NCBI GenBank assembly: GCA_003167555.1
Contig: PMSN01000011.1
Location: 62,001 to 126,000 of the forward strand
Length of the DNA: 64,000 bases
Origin: Spartobacteria bacterium
GTDB taxonomy: Bacteria > Verrucomicrobiota > Verrucomicrobiia > Chthoniobacterales > UBA10450
Reading direction: 5' to 3'
Below are positions 1 to 8,887 of the stretch, in pieces. A program made the position numbers and the translations under genes. The notes under the pieces were generated by a model that had not been told where the DNA came from, made no database searches, and saw only the letters and a program-made list of their open reading frames with translations. Each line of letters starts with the position of its first letter. Position 1 is the stretch's first letter.

Positions 1-512
1 AGCTTGCCTACCCGGTTCACGGGCTGACCTGTATCATCCTCATCCGCTCGCTGTGTAATGTCGGCGATCTCAGCCGGCGTAACGCCAGCAATACCTTCCG
101 CCGCCGCAATCGGGGGCATTTCGGCGAAGGCATATTTGGCGGCGGAATTTTTGCTGAGGGACTCAAGGCGAAAGGCGAACGGATAGAAGCCGGTGTTAAC
201 CGGAAACTCGTCTCGGGCGAGGCTCAGGGGCGCGCCCAAGGATCGGAGGAGATTCTGAATTGTAACCAGATGTCCCATCTCCTCTCGGGCGACTGTCGCA
301 ATCGCGTCACGCCACGCTCGGACCAAGGCCCCCTTGTCGTCGGGAAATTGGCTCGGGTCCCGAAGCGAATAAGCGGCGAACAGGTACTGCACCATTAGCG
401 CGTGCTCCACCTCTGCCGCGATGTTCAGTAGAAACACTGCTTCATCGTGAGGAGCGAGAGGCGGATCATGCACAGGCACCGCGTCGCCTGCGGCTGTCTG
501 CGCGGTGAGCAT
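1..512 (-). CDS. Ferritin-like protein (VioB-type ferritin-like domain), 3' end outside window
   Basis: The minus strand is open from 512 to the window edge, so the C-terminus is missing. About 20 residues in, the helix NIAAEVEHALMVQYLFAAYS carries the E-x-E-H pattern of ferritin-like four-helix bundles. A second helix with REEMGHLVTIQNLL follows about 45 residues later. This matches the ferritin-like domain found in iminophenylpyruvate synthase (VioB)-type proteins, which bind metals and act in oxidative chemistry. I chose the ATG at 510-512. An in-frame ATG at 567-569 would add 19 residues, and neither has a strong ribosome binding site. It lies about 100 bp downstream of the heme peroxidase on the same strand, so the two are probably co-transcribed. 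The fold is fairly secure; the substrate is unknown. Confidence 0.75.
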   Translation of the reverse strand, partial: MLTAQTAAGDAVPVHDPPLAPHDEAVFLLNIAAEVEHALMVQYLFAAYSLRDPSQFPDDKGALVRAWRDAIATVAREEMGHLVTIQNLLRSLGAPLSLARDEFPVNTGFYPFAFRLESLSKNSAAKYAFAEMPPIAAAEGIAGVTPAEIADITQRADEDDTGQPVNRVGK

Positions 513-614
513 CTTATCAGTCGAAGGCGATCGGAACAGAAGATGTCTGCTTCTCCTAGACTCCCTCATGGGCAAGCGCGTTATCTGAGATGGGGATGCC
601 ACGACGTCGCTCCT

Positions 615-2153
615 TTATCCGGCGAGGGCTGCCTTGAGAATATCCGCTAGTCCGAAGGACAGCACGGCCCCCTGCATCGGCTTCCAATCCGGGTTATTTA
701 CGATCGAATCGGGATCCTGCTTCAGCAGCCCAAGGAAGACCTCTCCAACGATCCGGCCTCCCACGTCTCCCAGACATGCGCGGCCCTTCAGGTAGAAGTT
801 TCTTCGGGACTCGGCCAGAATGTAAACCCACAACGGGCACTTTCCCACGAACGATTGGCTGATATCTACGATAGTTCGCGCTTTGGCGCCGTCGTCTCCG
901 TCCGTTTCTGCCGATCCGTCGTTGGCCGCGTGGAGGATGATCTTGTCGTCCGGTAGTGGAACCACCCCCATGCTTACGGCAACGTCCTGTCCGGTAGGCA
1001 GCAGAAGCTTCTGGCCCCGTAGGAGGTTTCTGAAACCAAGGTTGAACTTATGCGGGTCGGCGGTCGCCTCGCTACCCGCCACAGACTTTGGAAGGTGGCC
1101 AAGCGGCAAGACGACTGAGGTATCGATCTTATAGGCGCGCTGCACACGGTCGGTATCCGTCTCGGGGGTGCTTCGGAGCCCCAGATCGATAAACCGCTGC
1201 CAGTCTATCCCCCAGCTCTTGGGGAAATCGCCAAATGCATTCAGTCCATTGGTCGGGTTTTGAGCATCGAAGATAAGCAGCGGCGGCGTGAACTCATTCA
1301 CCCGGTAGCCCGGACGAATCATGGAGTGGCCCAATCGGTACGCGGCTACGGAAAACTCCACGGGCATGATCGGCGTCGAAAATTTATATATCTTCAGGTG
1401 CGGAGGATTAGGTTTGAACGACTTCGTCGCGTCAGCGATAGCAGGTGAGATGGCATTGAGCACATCACCATGGACGATCTTCGGGAGAAAATCGTGAACC
1501 GCCGCCCATTGATAATGCCTCCTGACCTCGAGATTAACCTCACTGAAGGACATTCCCGGATTGACGTCCACCAGGTGATTGTGGAAACGCTGCATCATGC
1601 CCTGCAGTTGAGAAACGATGACGTTCTCGTCGTTCCTCGGGTCCCCAATGATCGCCCGCCGGGTGCCGTCAAAGGCCGTCGCTGATCGCGCTAGGTCTCG
1701 TGCCTTCGGATTACGCTCTATCAGGAAGAGTTTGTCCCCTAGAAGGAACTTGATGCCATCGTACAGGTATGGCTGGTCGCCGGGTCCGCGACCATACAGA
1801 TTGTCCAGATCGAACCGCGGTGTGCGAAAATCCGTGATCCCGTCCGGGTCGCTCTGTTGCTCCTGGAACGAGGATGGATCGAAAGTCAGATCGTGATCAA
1901 TGAACTGTCCGAAATAGGTGTAGGCGGAGCCAAAATCGCTCTCTTCAGGGTCAGCGCCGTCCTTCGGCCCATCGGCCCCTGTCATAGCATCCCCAAGCTT
2001 GAAGAGATCTTCTTCGGGAAAGTGCGTGGGGTTAAAGCCCTTAAACAATCGGCCGAATTTCCCATCGAGGTCACGGGAGCTGTCAATGTTTCTGAGACTG
2101 TTTAGTCCGCGAATGCCGGACCCATGAGGTTGGTGTGTCGTGTGACCTGCCAT
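615..2153 (-). CDS. Animal-type heme peroxidase
   Basis: This 512-aa protein has the hallmarks of the animal heme peroxidase (An_peroxidase) superfamily. FGQFIDHDLTFD at residues 81-92 carries the distal pair D86-H87. TPRFDLDNLYGRGP follows at about 111-124. A helix ending QRFHNHLVD is near 188-196, and the proximal histidine H276 lies in AYRLGHSMIRPGYR. These enzymes use peroxide to oxidise halides, phenols or lipids; the superfamily also includes fatty-acid dioxygenases. No signal peptide is visible, which is unusual for the group but seen in bacterial members. A ferritin-like gene follows it. The family call is strong, but substrate and localisation cannot be read from the sequence. Confidence 0.92.
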   Translation of the reverse strand: MAGHTTHQPHGSGIRGLNSLRNIDSSRDLDGKFGRLFKGFNPTHFPEEDLFKLGDAMTGADGPKDGADPEESDFGSAYTYFGQFIDHDLTFDPSSFQEQQSDPDGITDFRTPRFDLDNLYGRGPGDQPYLYDGIKFLLGDKLFLIERNPKARDLARSATAFDGTRRAIIGDPRNDENVIVSQLQGMMQRFHNHLVDVNPGMSFSEVNLEVRRHYQWAAVHDFLPKIVHGDVLNAISPAIADATKSFKPNPPHLKIYKFSTPIMPVEFSVAAYRLGHSMIRPGYRVNEFTPPLLIFDAQNPTNGLNAFGDFPKSWGIDWQRFIDLGLRSTPETDTDRVQRAYKIDTSVVLPLGHLPKSVAGSEATADPHKFNLGFRNLLRGQKLLLPTGQDVAVSMGVVPLPDDKIILHAANDGSAETDGDDGAKARTIVDISQSFVGKCPLWVYILAESRRNFYLKGRACLGDVGGRIVGEVFLGLLKQDPDSIVNNPDWKPMQGAVLSFGLADILKAALAG

Positions 2154-2171
2154 AATGATCGTTGTTTCTAG

Positions 2172-2636
2172 TTAAGGGACGCCGCTGAGACTAATCTGCG
2201 TGATAAAATATGGGTTATGACGTCGGATCTTCGAGGCTGTTCTAGCCGGGTTGGAATCGATCAACTGAATCGCCGTGCCTCCCGTCACCAACGGGACCTC
2301 CCGGAATACCCTCTGAAGCGGATTCGCCTCGAAGACAAGGAAATCGCCGATCTTCTCGTCGCTGGTCCGAGTTCCAGCCGATGAAGTTGAGGCTCCGCGT
2401 GCGGATCGCGGCCTCGACGTCCGGTTCGGTTCGCGCCTCCTGAATCTCGTGCCCAAGCTACGGACGACGAAGGTGGTGGTAGGAGGGAGTGCTGAAAGAG
2501 ATGTGCTTTCAGACATCGGAGGAGAACTGCGCGCCGCGCAGCGCCACCGGAAGCTACGATAGGTGTTGGGGGACATTTGGGGACGTCTAAACTGCTCTTG
2601 GTGGCGAGTCTGACAGTTGGCCAGTTGTCGAGGCAA
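2172..2636 (-). pseudogene. Frameshifted unknown CDS upstream of the peroxidase
   Basis: No single frame looks protein-like throughout. The frame ending at 2172 reads naturally over its last 60 residues (KIGDFLVFEANPLQRVFREV onward, ending ITQISLSGVP). Between about 2365 and 2455 the neighbouring frame reads naturally instead (GHEIQEARTEPDVEAAIRTR, then LNFIGWNSD). Upstream the first frame resumes (TTTFVVRSLG). Two compensating single-base indels would join these into one protein. It lies 18 bp upstream of the peroxidase start on the same strand, so it was probably in that operon. I do not recognise the family. Either the gene is decayed or the assembly carries indels here. Confidence 0.4.
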
Positions 2637-2808
2637 GAATAAAAATCGAAATTCTTATAATCGGCGAACCCCTCGATTAGATTCATTGTTTCCCGAAGAC
2701 CATTTCGATCGAGTCAGTCGCGAGTGGCCGGCCTAACGAATCCACCGAATCCACGCGACGGCTCCAAGATGACGGGACTCTTCCAACAGCGAGACGTTGG
2801 GTCGTTTT

Positions 2809-2839
2809 AGGTGGTGGTACAGTTACTGTACCACCACCT
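2809..2839. promoter_or_regulatory. Perfect 15-bp inverted repeat, candidate operator
   Basis: The arm AGGTGGTGGTACAGT (2809-2823) and its exact complement ACTGTACCACCACCT (2825-2839) are separated by one base. The repeat lies 51 bp before the chosen start of the DUF4331-like gene, in the gap between divergent transcription units. The very short loop, lack of a T-tract and position favour a dimeric regulator site over a terminator. No regulator gene lies next to it. Confidence 0.55.
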
Positions 2840-2890
2840 CGGTTTGCGAGTGCTTGACACGGGATGCGAAAAAGAATCAGATCGAGCGAT

Positions 2891-4756
2891 ATGAAACAGC
2901 TGCTTCCCCCGGGCAGGGCTATCCTGGGTTTTCTGCCCATCTTCCTCCTTCTCTCTCCGGTCTCTTTCGCGGCCGACCACAACGATCCAAATGCGATCAA
3001 CTCCATCTTTTCAGACATCGACGCCAACGCAGCGGATCTTTACGACCTGTATGGATTTCCGAGCGACGATGTGGTGGGCGGAGAGAAAGTGGTGGTCGCT
3101 CTGACGTTCGCTTCTGTCCCCGCAACCGGCGCATTCGACCCCGACCTGCTTTATCGGATTCTAATTGCGCCTAATCCGAGGATTGCGCCGCCTCTCAAGG
3201 ACGATGCCAGCCTGGAAGGAATCTTGAAATACTTCGCGGCGATCAAGGACAAATACCTCCGGCTCAAACCGTCGGAAGTCCGGGTAACCGTTGGGAAGAA
3301 TAACCAGGCGAAGGTCGAGCTGCTGCGTTTTCCCGGCGGAAACTTTTCGGCCTCGGTCGCGACGAATAAGAGCGAGACCATCGAGGCGGGGGGAAGTACG
3401 ATTAAGGTGTTCATCGGTGGCCGGGACGACGCTTTCTTTAACGATCTGCCGGGCTTCTTCCGCTCCATCAACTACGCGCCCCAGTTCTATAACATTCCAC
3501 TATCCATGGCGAACGCGCGGGAGCTTCCCATCCCGAAGACCCTCCTCGAGCTGGAAGGCAACGACCTTTTCAATTTCGATCCGGCCAACCCGGAACTGGG
3601 ATACAGCCTGAAGAAGGATCTCCCTCCCGGGCCGTGGACGTGGAAGGGAAACAAGTTCAAGAAGGATGAGAAAGGCAATTACCGCTTCGTTTACAGCGGC
3701 AAAGATAATCGGGCGGGAAAAAACGTTAATGCGATCATTCTCGAAATCCCGCTGGCGTTCCTGACGAAAACTCCCGAGGCGGACCGAATCGTGAACGCAT
3801 GGGGTGAAAGCTGGGTGCTCAAGGCTTCGGGCAAGATCGCAACGATTCCGAATGAGCGCACCGATGGGAGCGGGATTTTCGGAAAGCATCCCTGGGCGTC
3901 GACCAGTGCCGCGGTTGCGCTGGGTTTGTTGCTTCTTGTCCTGGGGATCAGAGCTGCCGCGAAACATGCCCGGCGCAGCCCGGTGGAAGAGAAAGCAGTG
4001 CGCTGGTGGGCGAGACCCAAGCCGTTGATCATCCTCGGAATTCTTGTCCTTGCCGCAGGCGCCTCCCTGGGAGTGGTGGCGAAGCTTCGGGCCCAAGAGC
4101 TGGCCGACCTGGTGCCGGCCGCTTGGGACGAAGAACTCAAACAATACAAGCTCGTCGATACGGATGGCCAGCCGTTTGCGGATGCGGCTTTGAATGAGCG
4201 CGAGGACAACAAACAGGTAGGCGCAAATAATTTCTGGCTGGGGCCTTCGCTGGTCACGCGGCTGGCTCATCTCGGTTGGGGCTTCGGGCCGTCCATTTCC
4301 GCGCTAGGTCTCCGCACTTCCTTCGACCATGATAATTCGCCCATCTCCGTGCACAAGACCTATGACGCCGCTCATATCCTGGAGGCTTTCCGCCGGGTAA
4401 AGAAGACCCTGTTTCAGGAACTGAACATGCCCGATGACAAGTGGAACAAGAAGCGCTTGCCCATTCCGCTGAAACGGTCCTTCGAGATTTTTGTCCCGAA
4501 CGTTTGTCCCATCGACATGGACACCACCGGCACCTGGCCTTACGGGCGTCGACTGGAAGATCAGGTGGCCACCAGATTCCTCTCCCTTTTTCTCGACATG
4601 AGCCCGGATGCCAACGGCCGGAAATACAATATCGAGACCTTGAGCGATCAAGCTTTATGGGACGCGGCGCCGATCGAACCGAAGATACCGCCTAATCCAT
4701 TGAAGAACGACAAACCTTTCCTCGACCAATTCCCCTACCTCGCCGATCCCTGGTGA
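2891..4756 (+). CDS. DUF4331-like secreted/membrane protein
   Basis: This 621-aa protein starts with a clear signal peptide (MKQLLPPGRAILGFLPIFLL ending in SFAA). I therefore prefer the ATG at 2891 to the in-frame ATG at 2864, which would put charged residues before it. The mature N-terminus, DHNDPNAINSIFSDIDANAA then DLYDLYGFP, fits the DUF4331 family, whose proteins begin with a similar DHxD...TDLYxF stretch. Two hydrophobic segments near residues 337-356 and 380-400 are followed by a second domain, in which YGRRLEDQVATRFLSLFL resembles the end of DUF4331 domains. DUF4331 has no established function. A second member lies at 17036, after the cytochrome and GMC-patatin genes, which suggests both belong to one system. 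Confidence 0.7.
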   Translation: MKQLLPPGRAILGFLPIFLLLSPVSFAADHNDPNAINSIFSDIDANAADLYDLYGFPSDDVVGGEKVVVALTFASVPATGAFDPDLLYRILIAPNPRIAPPLKDDASLEGILKYFAAIKDKYLRLKPSEVRVTVGKNNQAKVELLRFPGGNFSASVATNKSETIEAGGSTIKVFIGGRDDAFFNDLPGFFRSINYAPQFYNIPLSMANARELPIPKTLLELEGNDLFNFDPANPELGYSLKKDLPPGPWTWKGNKFKKDEKGNYRFVYSGKDNRAGKNVNAIILEIPLAFLTKTPEADRIVNAWGESWVLKASGKIATIPNERTDGSGIFGKHPWASTSAAVALGLLLLVLGIRAAAKHARRSPVEEKAVRWWARPKPLIILGILVLAAGASLGVVAKLRAQELADLVPAAWDEELKQYKLVDTDGQPFADAALNEREDNKQVGANNFWLGPSLVTRLAHLGWGFGPSISALGLRTSFDHDNSPISVHKTYDAAHILEAFRRVKKTLFQELNMPDDKWNKKRLPIPLKRSFEIFVPNVCPIDMDTTGTWPYGRRLEDQVATRFLSLFLDMSPDANGRKYNIETLSDQALWDAAPIEPKIPPNPLKNDKPFLDQFPYLADPW

Positions 4757-4806
4757 TCTGTGACCAGGAGGGCAGCACACCTGTTAATTCCACCTCAAGG
4801 ACTCTT

Positions 4807-5154
4807 ATGAAACAGCTCGCCAAAGTTCTCCTCCTCATCGGATTGCTTCTCGCCCTTCTCTTCGGATGCCTTCGCGCCACAGGCAGCACGGCCTGGCCGG
4901 TGCCATGGCTCCTGGTTGGAGGGGTGGGAATCCTCTGCGGGATATTTGAGTTTCCCCCGAGGGAAGTACCGATAGCCTTTCTGAGCTTGATCGGCCTCGT
5001 GGTAGCCTTGAGTGCCATCCTCCTTCAGGATTTCAACCCAGGGTGGTTGAATGCCATTGTCTTCTATGTGCGAGTATTTTTTGCGCACTTCCTTCTCTCC
5101 TTTGCTTTCCTTCAACTTTTGAGGCCCGGCCGGAAGTATTCCGAAACTCTCTGA
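4807..5154 (+). CDS. Small integral membrane protein, unknown
   Basis: This 115-aa protein is almost all hydrophobic, with about four membrane helices (LAKVLLLIGLLLALLFGCL, then PWLLVGGVGILCGIFEF, a helix around SLIGLVVALSAILL, and FFAHFLLSFAFLQLL). The ATG at 4807 is chosen over the upstream frame opening because AAGGA lies eight bases before it and the first helix begins at once. It follows the DUF4331-like gene by 50 bp and precedes the TPR gene by 25 bp, so the three are probably one operon. I do not recognise the family. Confidence 0.6.
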   Translation: MKQLAKVLLLIGLLLALLFGCLRATGSTAWPVPWLLVGGVGILCGIFEFPPREVPIAFLSLIGLVVALSAILLQDFNPGWLNAIVFYVRVFFAHFLLSFAFLQLLRPGRKYSETL

Positions 5155-5179
5155 CTGGTTCCGCGTTCCACGGGGGCAA

Positions 5180-6412
5180 ATGCGAAGAGTTCTCGTCCTT
5201 CTTCCACTCATCGTTACGCTGGCGGTGGTGCGTGCGGGAACGCAGGCCGCGCGCACACGAGAGACTCTTGAGTCGCTGGAGTCGCGCGTAAAGGCAGTTC
5301 CCGACGACTTCATTGCCTGGAACAAGATCGCCGACGCGCACCTGCGTTTGCTCAGCAGCACAGGGCTACTCTTGCATCTCACCATCGCGTCAGAAGCAGT
5401 GGAGAAATCGCTCAAGCTCGCTAACCCCGAGTTTAACCGCGGAGGGCTCGCCATGCGAACGCGGATAGAACTGGGGTCGCATCGCTTCGCCGAGGCCCGC
5501 CAGAGTGCGGAACAATTGCGCCGGCTTATGCAGGACGAGACCTATGCCCTGCAACTCCTGGGCGACGCACTTTTCAATCTGGGCGACTACGCGGACGCAG
5601 AGCGAGCCTGGAGCCAAGTGCCGCCAGCCGGGAATGAGCTTGCGATAGAGCCACGACTTTCGCAGCTCGATTGGGTCCAGGGAAACGCCCCGCGGGCGCG
5701 GCAACACCTGGAAAACGCCCTGCAATCCGCGGAGAAAAATGCCCCGGAATTTCCCGAGGTCGCGGCCTGGTGCCACGTCCAGATCGGAGAGCTGGCTTTC
5801 AAGTTGGGCGATTGGGAAGCGGCGGAGTCGCATTACAAGGATGCCCTTGTGAAGCAACCGGATTACTATGCGGGCCTTGACCACCTGGCTGAGTTAAAAG
5901 GCGCTGAAGGTAAGATCGACGAAGCCATTGCGCTTTACACTCACCTGATCGAGCGAGTCGAAAGGCCCGAGTTCTGGCAAGCGCTGGGTGATCTCTACCT
6001 CTTTGCTGGAAAGGCCGATGAAGCGAGGCCGTGGCATGATCGCGCGCTCGCCGGCTACCTTGCCTCGGTCAAGCGCGGCGAAATTCTTTACTTGCATCAC
6101 CTGGCCGGTTTTTATTCTGACTCGATCAATCAACCGGAAGAGGCGATCCCGTTGGCGCGGCGTGATCTCACGTTGCGTCACGGCATTCAAGCATACGACG
6201 CGCTGGCATGGGCGCTCTACAAGGCCGGGAAAAAAGAGGAAGCGCTGGAGCTGACCGCAAAGGCGCTCGCGACCGGAGCGCCGGAAGCACACATTCTTTA
6301 CCACGCCGGGATGATTCGCATGGGATGCGGAGACGTCCCCGGAGGCAGAGCTACCTTGCAACGGGCGCTCGAAGCGAATCCACGTTATAACACCTTTCAC
6401 GTCCACCGTTAA
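5180..6412 (+). CDS. Secreted tetratricopeptide-repeat protein
   Basis: This 410-aa protein has an N-terminal signal sequence (RRVLVLLPLIVTLAVVRAGT) followed by repeated helix pairs of TPR type. Typical repeats read LGDALFNLGDYADAERAWSQ, then LAFKLGDWEAAESHYKDAL, LAELKGAEGKIDEAIALYTH and LAWALYKAGKKEEALELTAK. About eight to nine repeats span the protein. TPR solenoids act as protein-binding scaffolds. Its TAA stop overlaps the ATG of the HupE/UreJ-like gene (TAATG), a sign of translational coupling, so the two products probably act together in the envelope. A GGGGG stretch before the start could serve as ribosome binding site. Confidence 0.85.
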   Translation: MRRVLVLLPLIVTLAVVRAGTQAARTRETLESLESRVKAVPDDFIAWNKIADAHLRLLSSTGLLLHLTIASEAVEKSLKLANPEFNRGGLAMRTRIELGSHRFAEARQSAEQLRRLMQDETYALQLLGDALFNLGDYADAERAWSQVPPAGNELAIEPRLSQLDWVQGNAPRARQHLENALQSAEKNAPEFPEVAAWCHVQIGELAFKLGDWEAAESHYKDALVKQPDYYAGLDHLAELKGAEGKIDEAIALYTHLIERVERPEFWQALGDLYLFAGKADEARPWHDRALAGYLASVKRGEILYLHHLAGFYSDSINQPEEAIPLARRDLTLRHGIQAYDALAWALYKAGKKEEALELTAKALATGAPEAHILYHAGMIRMGCGDVPGGRATLQRALEANPRYNTFHVHR

Positions 6413-7563
6413 TGATCCGCCGGCTGCTCTGGTTATTCTGTGCACTAACCCTGGGCGCATTGGAGACCCAGGCCCATCCAGTGGCGCAGGGGGCAATGGA
6501 TATTATTATCCGGGCCGACCAAATCGAAGTAAGAGCTCGGGTTTCCAGTGAAGAGGCTTTTGTCGCCGAAGCTTTTGACAGGAATGCCCAGACTGATGCG
6601 ACGCTGGAACGGGTGTGGCAACGACACGCCCAATATTTGCTGGCCCATTTTCAGCTCAGCGCGGACGGCCTTTCGCTTACGGGACGGCTCGCTGAGATCA
6701 CGCCGCCGGAGAACACGAAAACGCAAGACCTTATCGGCTACGTTTTCAAGTTCGATCTGCCACCCGAACGGCGGCCGCCCGCCCAGATTCGCCTTACCGA
6801 AGATGTCCTGAACGAGTTCGTTTTTGCGCCCGGCAACCGCTGGGAAGCGAGCTACATCGTGCGGATCTCCGGGCCTGATCACGTCATCCAGGAGGGATTG
6901 CTCCTTACTTCGCGGCAACCACTTTCGTTTAGCCTGGAAGCGGCTGGGGCTAACAACAAATCCGGCCCTCGCCTCGATCAACGGGCCATGGCAATTGCGT
7001 TTTTGCGTCACGGCATCGCCCATATTCTGAGCGGTTACGATCATTTGCTCTTCGTCGCCGGGCTTGTGCTCGCGGTCGCCACGATGTGGGACCTGCTCAA
7101 GGTGGTCACTGCATTTACCCTCGCGCACACGATCACCCTCACGCTCGCGGTTTTCGACGTGGTGCGGCTTTCCAACCGGATCGTGGAACCGATGATAGCG
7201 GCCAGCATCGTTTTCGTTGCGGCGCAAAATCTCTTTGCTCCCGCGCATAGCCGCGGTCTGACAAGACTTGGCGTCGCCTTCGGCTTCGGGCTTTTTCACG
7301 GTCTTGGATTTGCCGGCGGCTTGCTCCAGGCCATGGAGGGAATGCAGGGAGTGGCTGTCGCGACGGCGATCGCTGCCTTCAGCGTGGGAGTCGAGGTCGG
7401 ACACCAAGTCGTGGCGCTGCCACTTTTTACCGCCATGAAACTAACGCGTGCCTATAGCCAGCGAACGACCCATCCGGGACGAATGCCGCGCTGGTTGTCA
7501 CGCACTGCCTCGAGCGCGATCTGCGTCGCGGGAGTAATCTATCTTATCGCGGCGTTGCGCTAA
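6412..7563 (+). CDS. HupE/UreJ_2 family membrane protein
   Basis: This 383-aa protein has a signal peptide, an extracytoplasmic domain of about 170 residues, then a six-helix membrane domain. The first helix holds the family hallmark HGIAHILSGYDHLLFVAGL, and the next carries FTLAHTITLTLAVFDV. Later helices carry FGFGLFHGLGFAGGLL and a conserved EVGHQ. The histidine-rich helices suggest metal (nickel or cobalt) handling, as proposed for HupE and UreJ, but no hydrogenase or urease gene is in the window. Start and stop overlap with the TPR gene imply a joint role. The 3' end overlaps the convergent catalase-like gene by four bases. Confidence 0.85.
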   Translation: MIRRLLWLFCALTLGALETQAHPVAQGAMDIIIRADQIEVRARVSSEEAFVAEAFDRNAQTDATLERVWQRHAQYLLAHFQLSADGLSLTGRLAEITPPENTKTQDLIGYVFKFDLPPERRPPAQIRLTEDVLNEFVFAPGNRWEASYIVRISGPDHVIQEGLLLTSRQPLSFSLEAAGANNKSGPRLDQRAMAIAFLRHGIAHILSGYDHLLFVAGLVLAVATMWDLLKVVTAFTLAHTITLTLAVFDVVRLSNRIVEPMIAASIVFVAAQNLFAPAHSRGLTRLGVAFGFGLFHGLGFAGGLLQAMEGMQGVAVATAIAAFSVGVEVGHQVVALPLFTAMKLTRAYSQRTTHPGRMPRWLSRTASSAICVAGVIYLIAALR

Positions 7564-8633
7564 CGAACCCGCTTCTCGTTCACGCGCAGGACCGTGGAGG
7601 CGTCGTTGCGATTTCCCCGCCACTTCGGATGATGGAAATGGATCACGTGGTCGCCATTGTAAGAAGCCGCCGCGCGGTCAAACGTAATCCGGCCGATATG
7701 TTTCCAGTTGTTGAATGTCCGCCGTTCAAATAACGGCAATCCTTTCTGGGTTCCTTCGTCCGTCACATCGATGTCAAAAGTTAGATTGCCTTTCGGAACG
7801 GGATCGCCCTTCTTGTAGATATGCGCCATGATTTCATCCCGAAAATCGAGCCCATCTCCCTCGATCCTTTCCTGGCCCGGCGTTACGCGCAGGCGCATGA
7901 ATTTCGGAGTGCGCGTCGGCTCCCACTTTGGCTTGCCCAGTTCGGATATCTCGTAGAGCTCGCGAATAGTGGCTTCCTTGTCGATAAGCTTCAAAACCAC
8001 TCCTGTGATAATCAGGATGGGAAAACCCCAGCCGCGCCGCCACGAACGAGTATCGGGAGCGTTGCTGGTTACCGCATCGTTAATGTAGTCGGTATGCTCG
8101 CCGCCGAAGTCTTGCTGCGTGATAAAATTGGCGGTGCGCAACGGCTCGGGATGGTCCGGATCTGTCGTGGGAAAAAGCTTGCCGACAAGTGAGAGGGATC
8201 TCGTATAACCCCGGCGCGGCTCGGTGCAACAAATCGAATAGCGTCCCACGATCAGGGCGCGGCTGCCTTTCCTAAAGTAGCCGGAATAGCCGGTTTCCTC
8301 CGTGATTTCCCACAAGCCAGTCAGGCAAATTCCATTCGGATGGACCAATCTCCGAAATCCTTTTCCATCAGTCCCCCAGCGTAGATCAGCAAAGGAATCG
8401 ACCGTGCGGGCGGCGGCCTGCCAAAAGCGAAAGGGCTTATCAAAGGGCAGGATACCTTGAGCAAACCGGCGCAGATTCACCTTATATCGCGGCATCCCGG
8501 GCTGGCCGGGTGCGCCCCAAGGCGATTGATAAGGTTGGTGGAGGACCGCATCGCGAACCTCGGAGAAGAGCGACCCGCGATAACGCCGATCGTCATTCGT
8601 AATTTCTTCGTTCTGGTCGTCTACGCTGGACAT
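7560..8633 (-). CDS. Catalase-fold (catalase-like) protein
   Basis: This 357-aa protein resembles the compact catalase-like heme proteins rather than full catalases. RLVHPNGICLTGLWEITEET matches the distal-histidine strand of catalases (HxxG...G.FEVT). It is followed by RALIVGRYS and by GYTRSLSLVGKLFPT, the counterpart of the RGFAVKFYT segment. A late NNWKHIGRITFDRAAASYNG matches the catalase end region. This group includes catalase-related allene oxide synthases and hydroperoxide lyases, which act on fatty-acid hydroperoxides. I start at the ATG 8631-8633; the open frame runs 62 residues further upstream but through unlikely Lys/Cys-rich sequence. The proximal Tyr heme ligand could not be placed, so heme binding is inferred. 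Confidence 0.6.
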   Translation of the reverse strand: MSSVDDQNEEITNDDRRYRGSLFSEVRDAVLHQPYQSPWGAPGQPGMPRYKVNLRRFAQGILPFDKPFRFWQAAARTVDSFADLRWGTDGKGFRRLVHPNGICLTGLWEITEETGYSGYFRKGSRALIVGRYSICCTEPRRGYTRSLSLVGKLFPTTDPDHPEPLRTANFITQQDFGGEHTDYINDAVTSNAPDTRSWRRGWGFPILIITGVVLKLIDKEATIRELYEISELGKPKWEPTRTPKFMRLRVTPGQERIEGDGLDFRDEIMAHIYKKGDPVPKGNLTFDIDVTDEGTQKGLPLFERRTFNNWKHIGRITFDRAAASYNGDHVIHFHHPKWRGNRNDASTVLRVNEKRVR

Positions 8634-8887
8634 AATAAAGGGGAATCTAAGGGTTGCCTGACTCTGCCGGACGACCCATGACTCTCCGGCGCGATTGAAT
8701 CTTATTAAATTTTCGACGCCTTTGTCGAGAGATAGTTTAGGGCCGCAACGACGCCCTTGCGCTGAGACGCAAAAGTAAACTTTATTTTTTTTAAAAGATC
8801 GCATTTTTTTTCTTGCCACGTCTGCGGATCTTTTGACAAACTCTTGCGAAATCGCGGCTGGTATAAAGATATCGGCCGTCCCCAGAG
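8634..8887. promoter_or_regulatory. Divergent promoter region
   Basis: This AT-rich gap separates the catalase-like gene (minus) from the cytochrome gene (plus). Toward the cytochrome it holds TTGACA at 8833-8838 and TATAAA at 8862-8867, 21 bp before the start. Their 23-bp spacing is too wide for a standard sigma-70 pair, so they may not work together. T- and A-rich runs at about 8780-8815 fit an open, regulated region. No gene is supported inside it. Confidence 0.35.
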
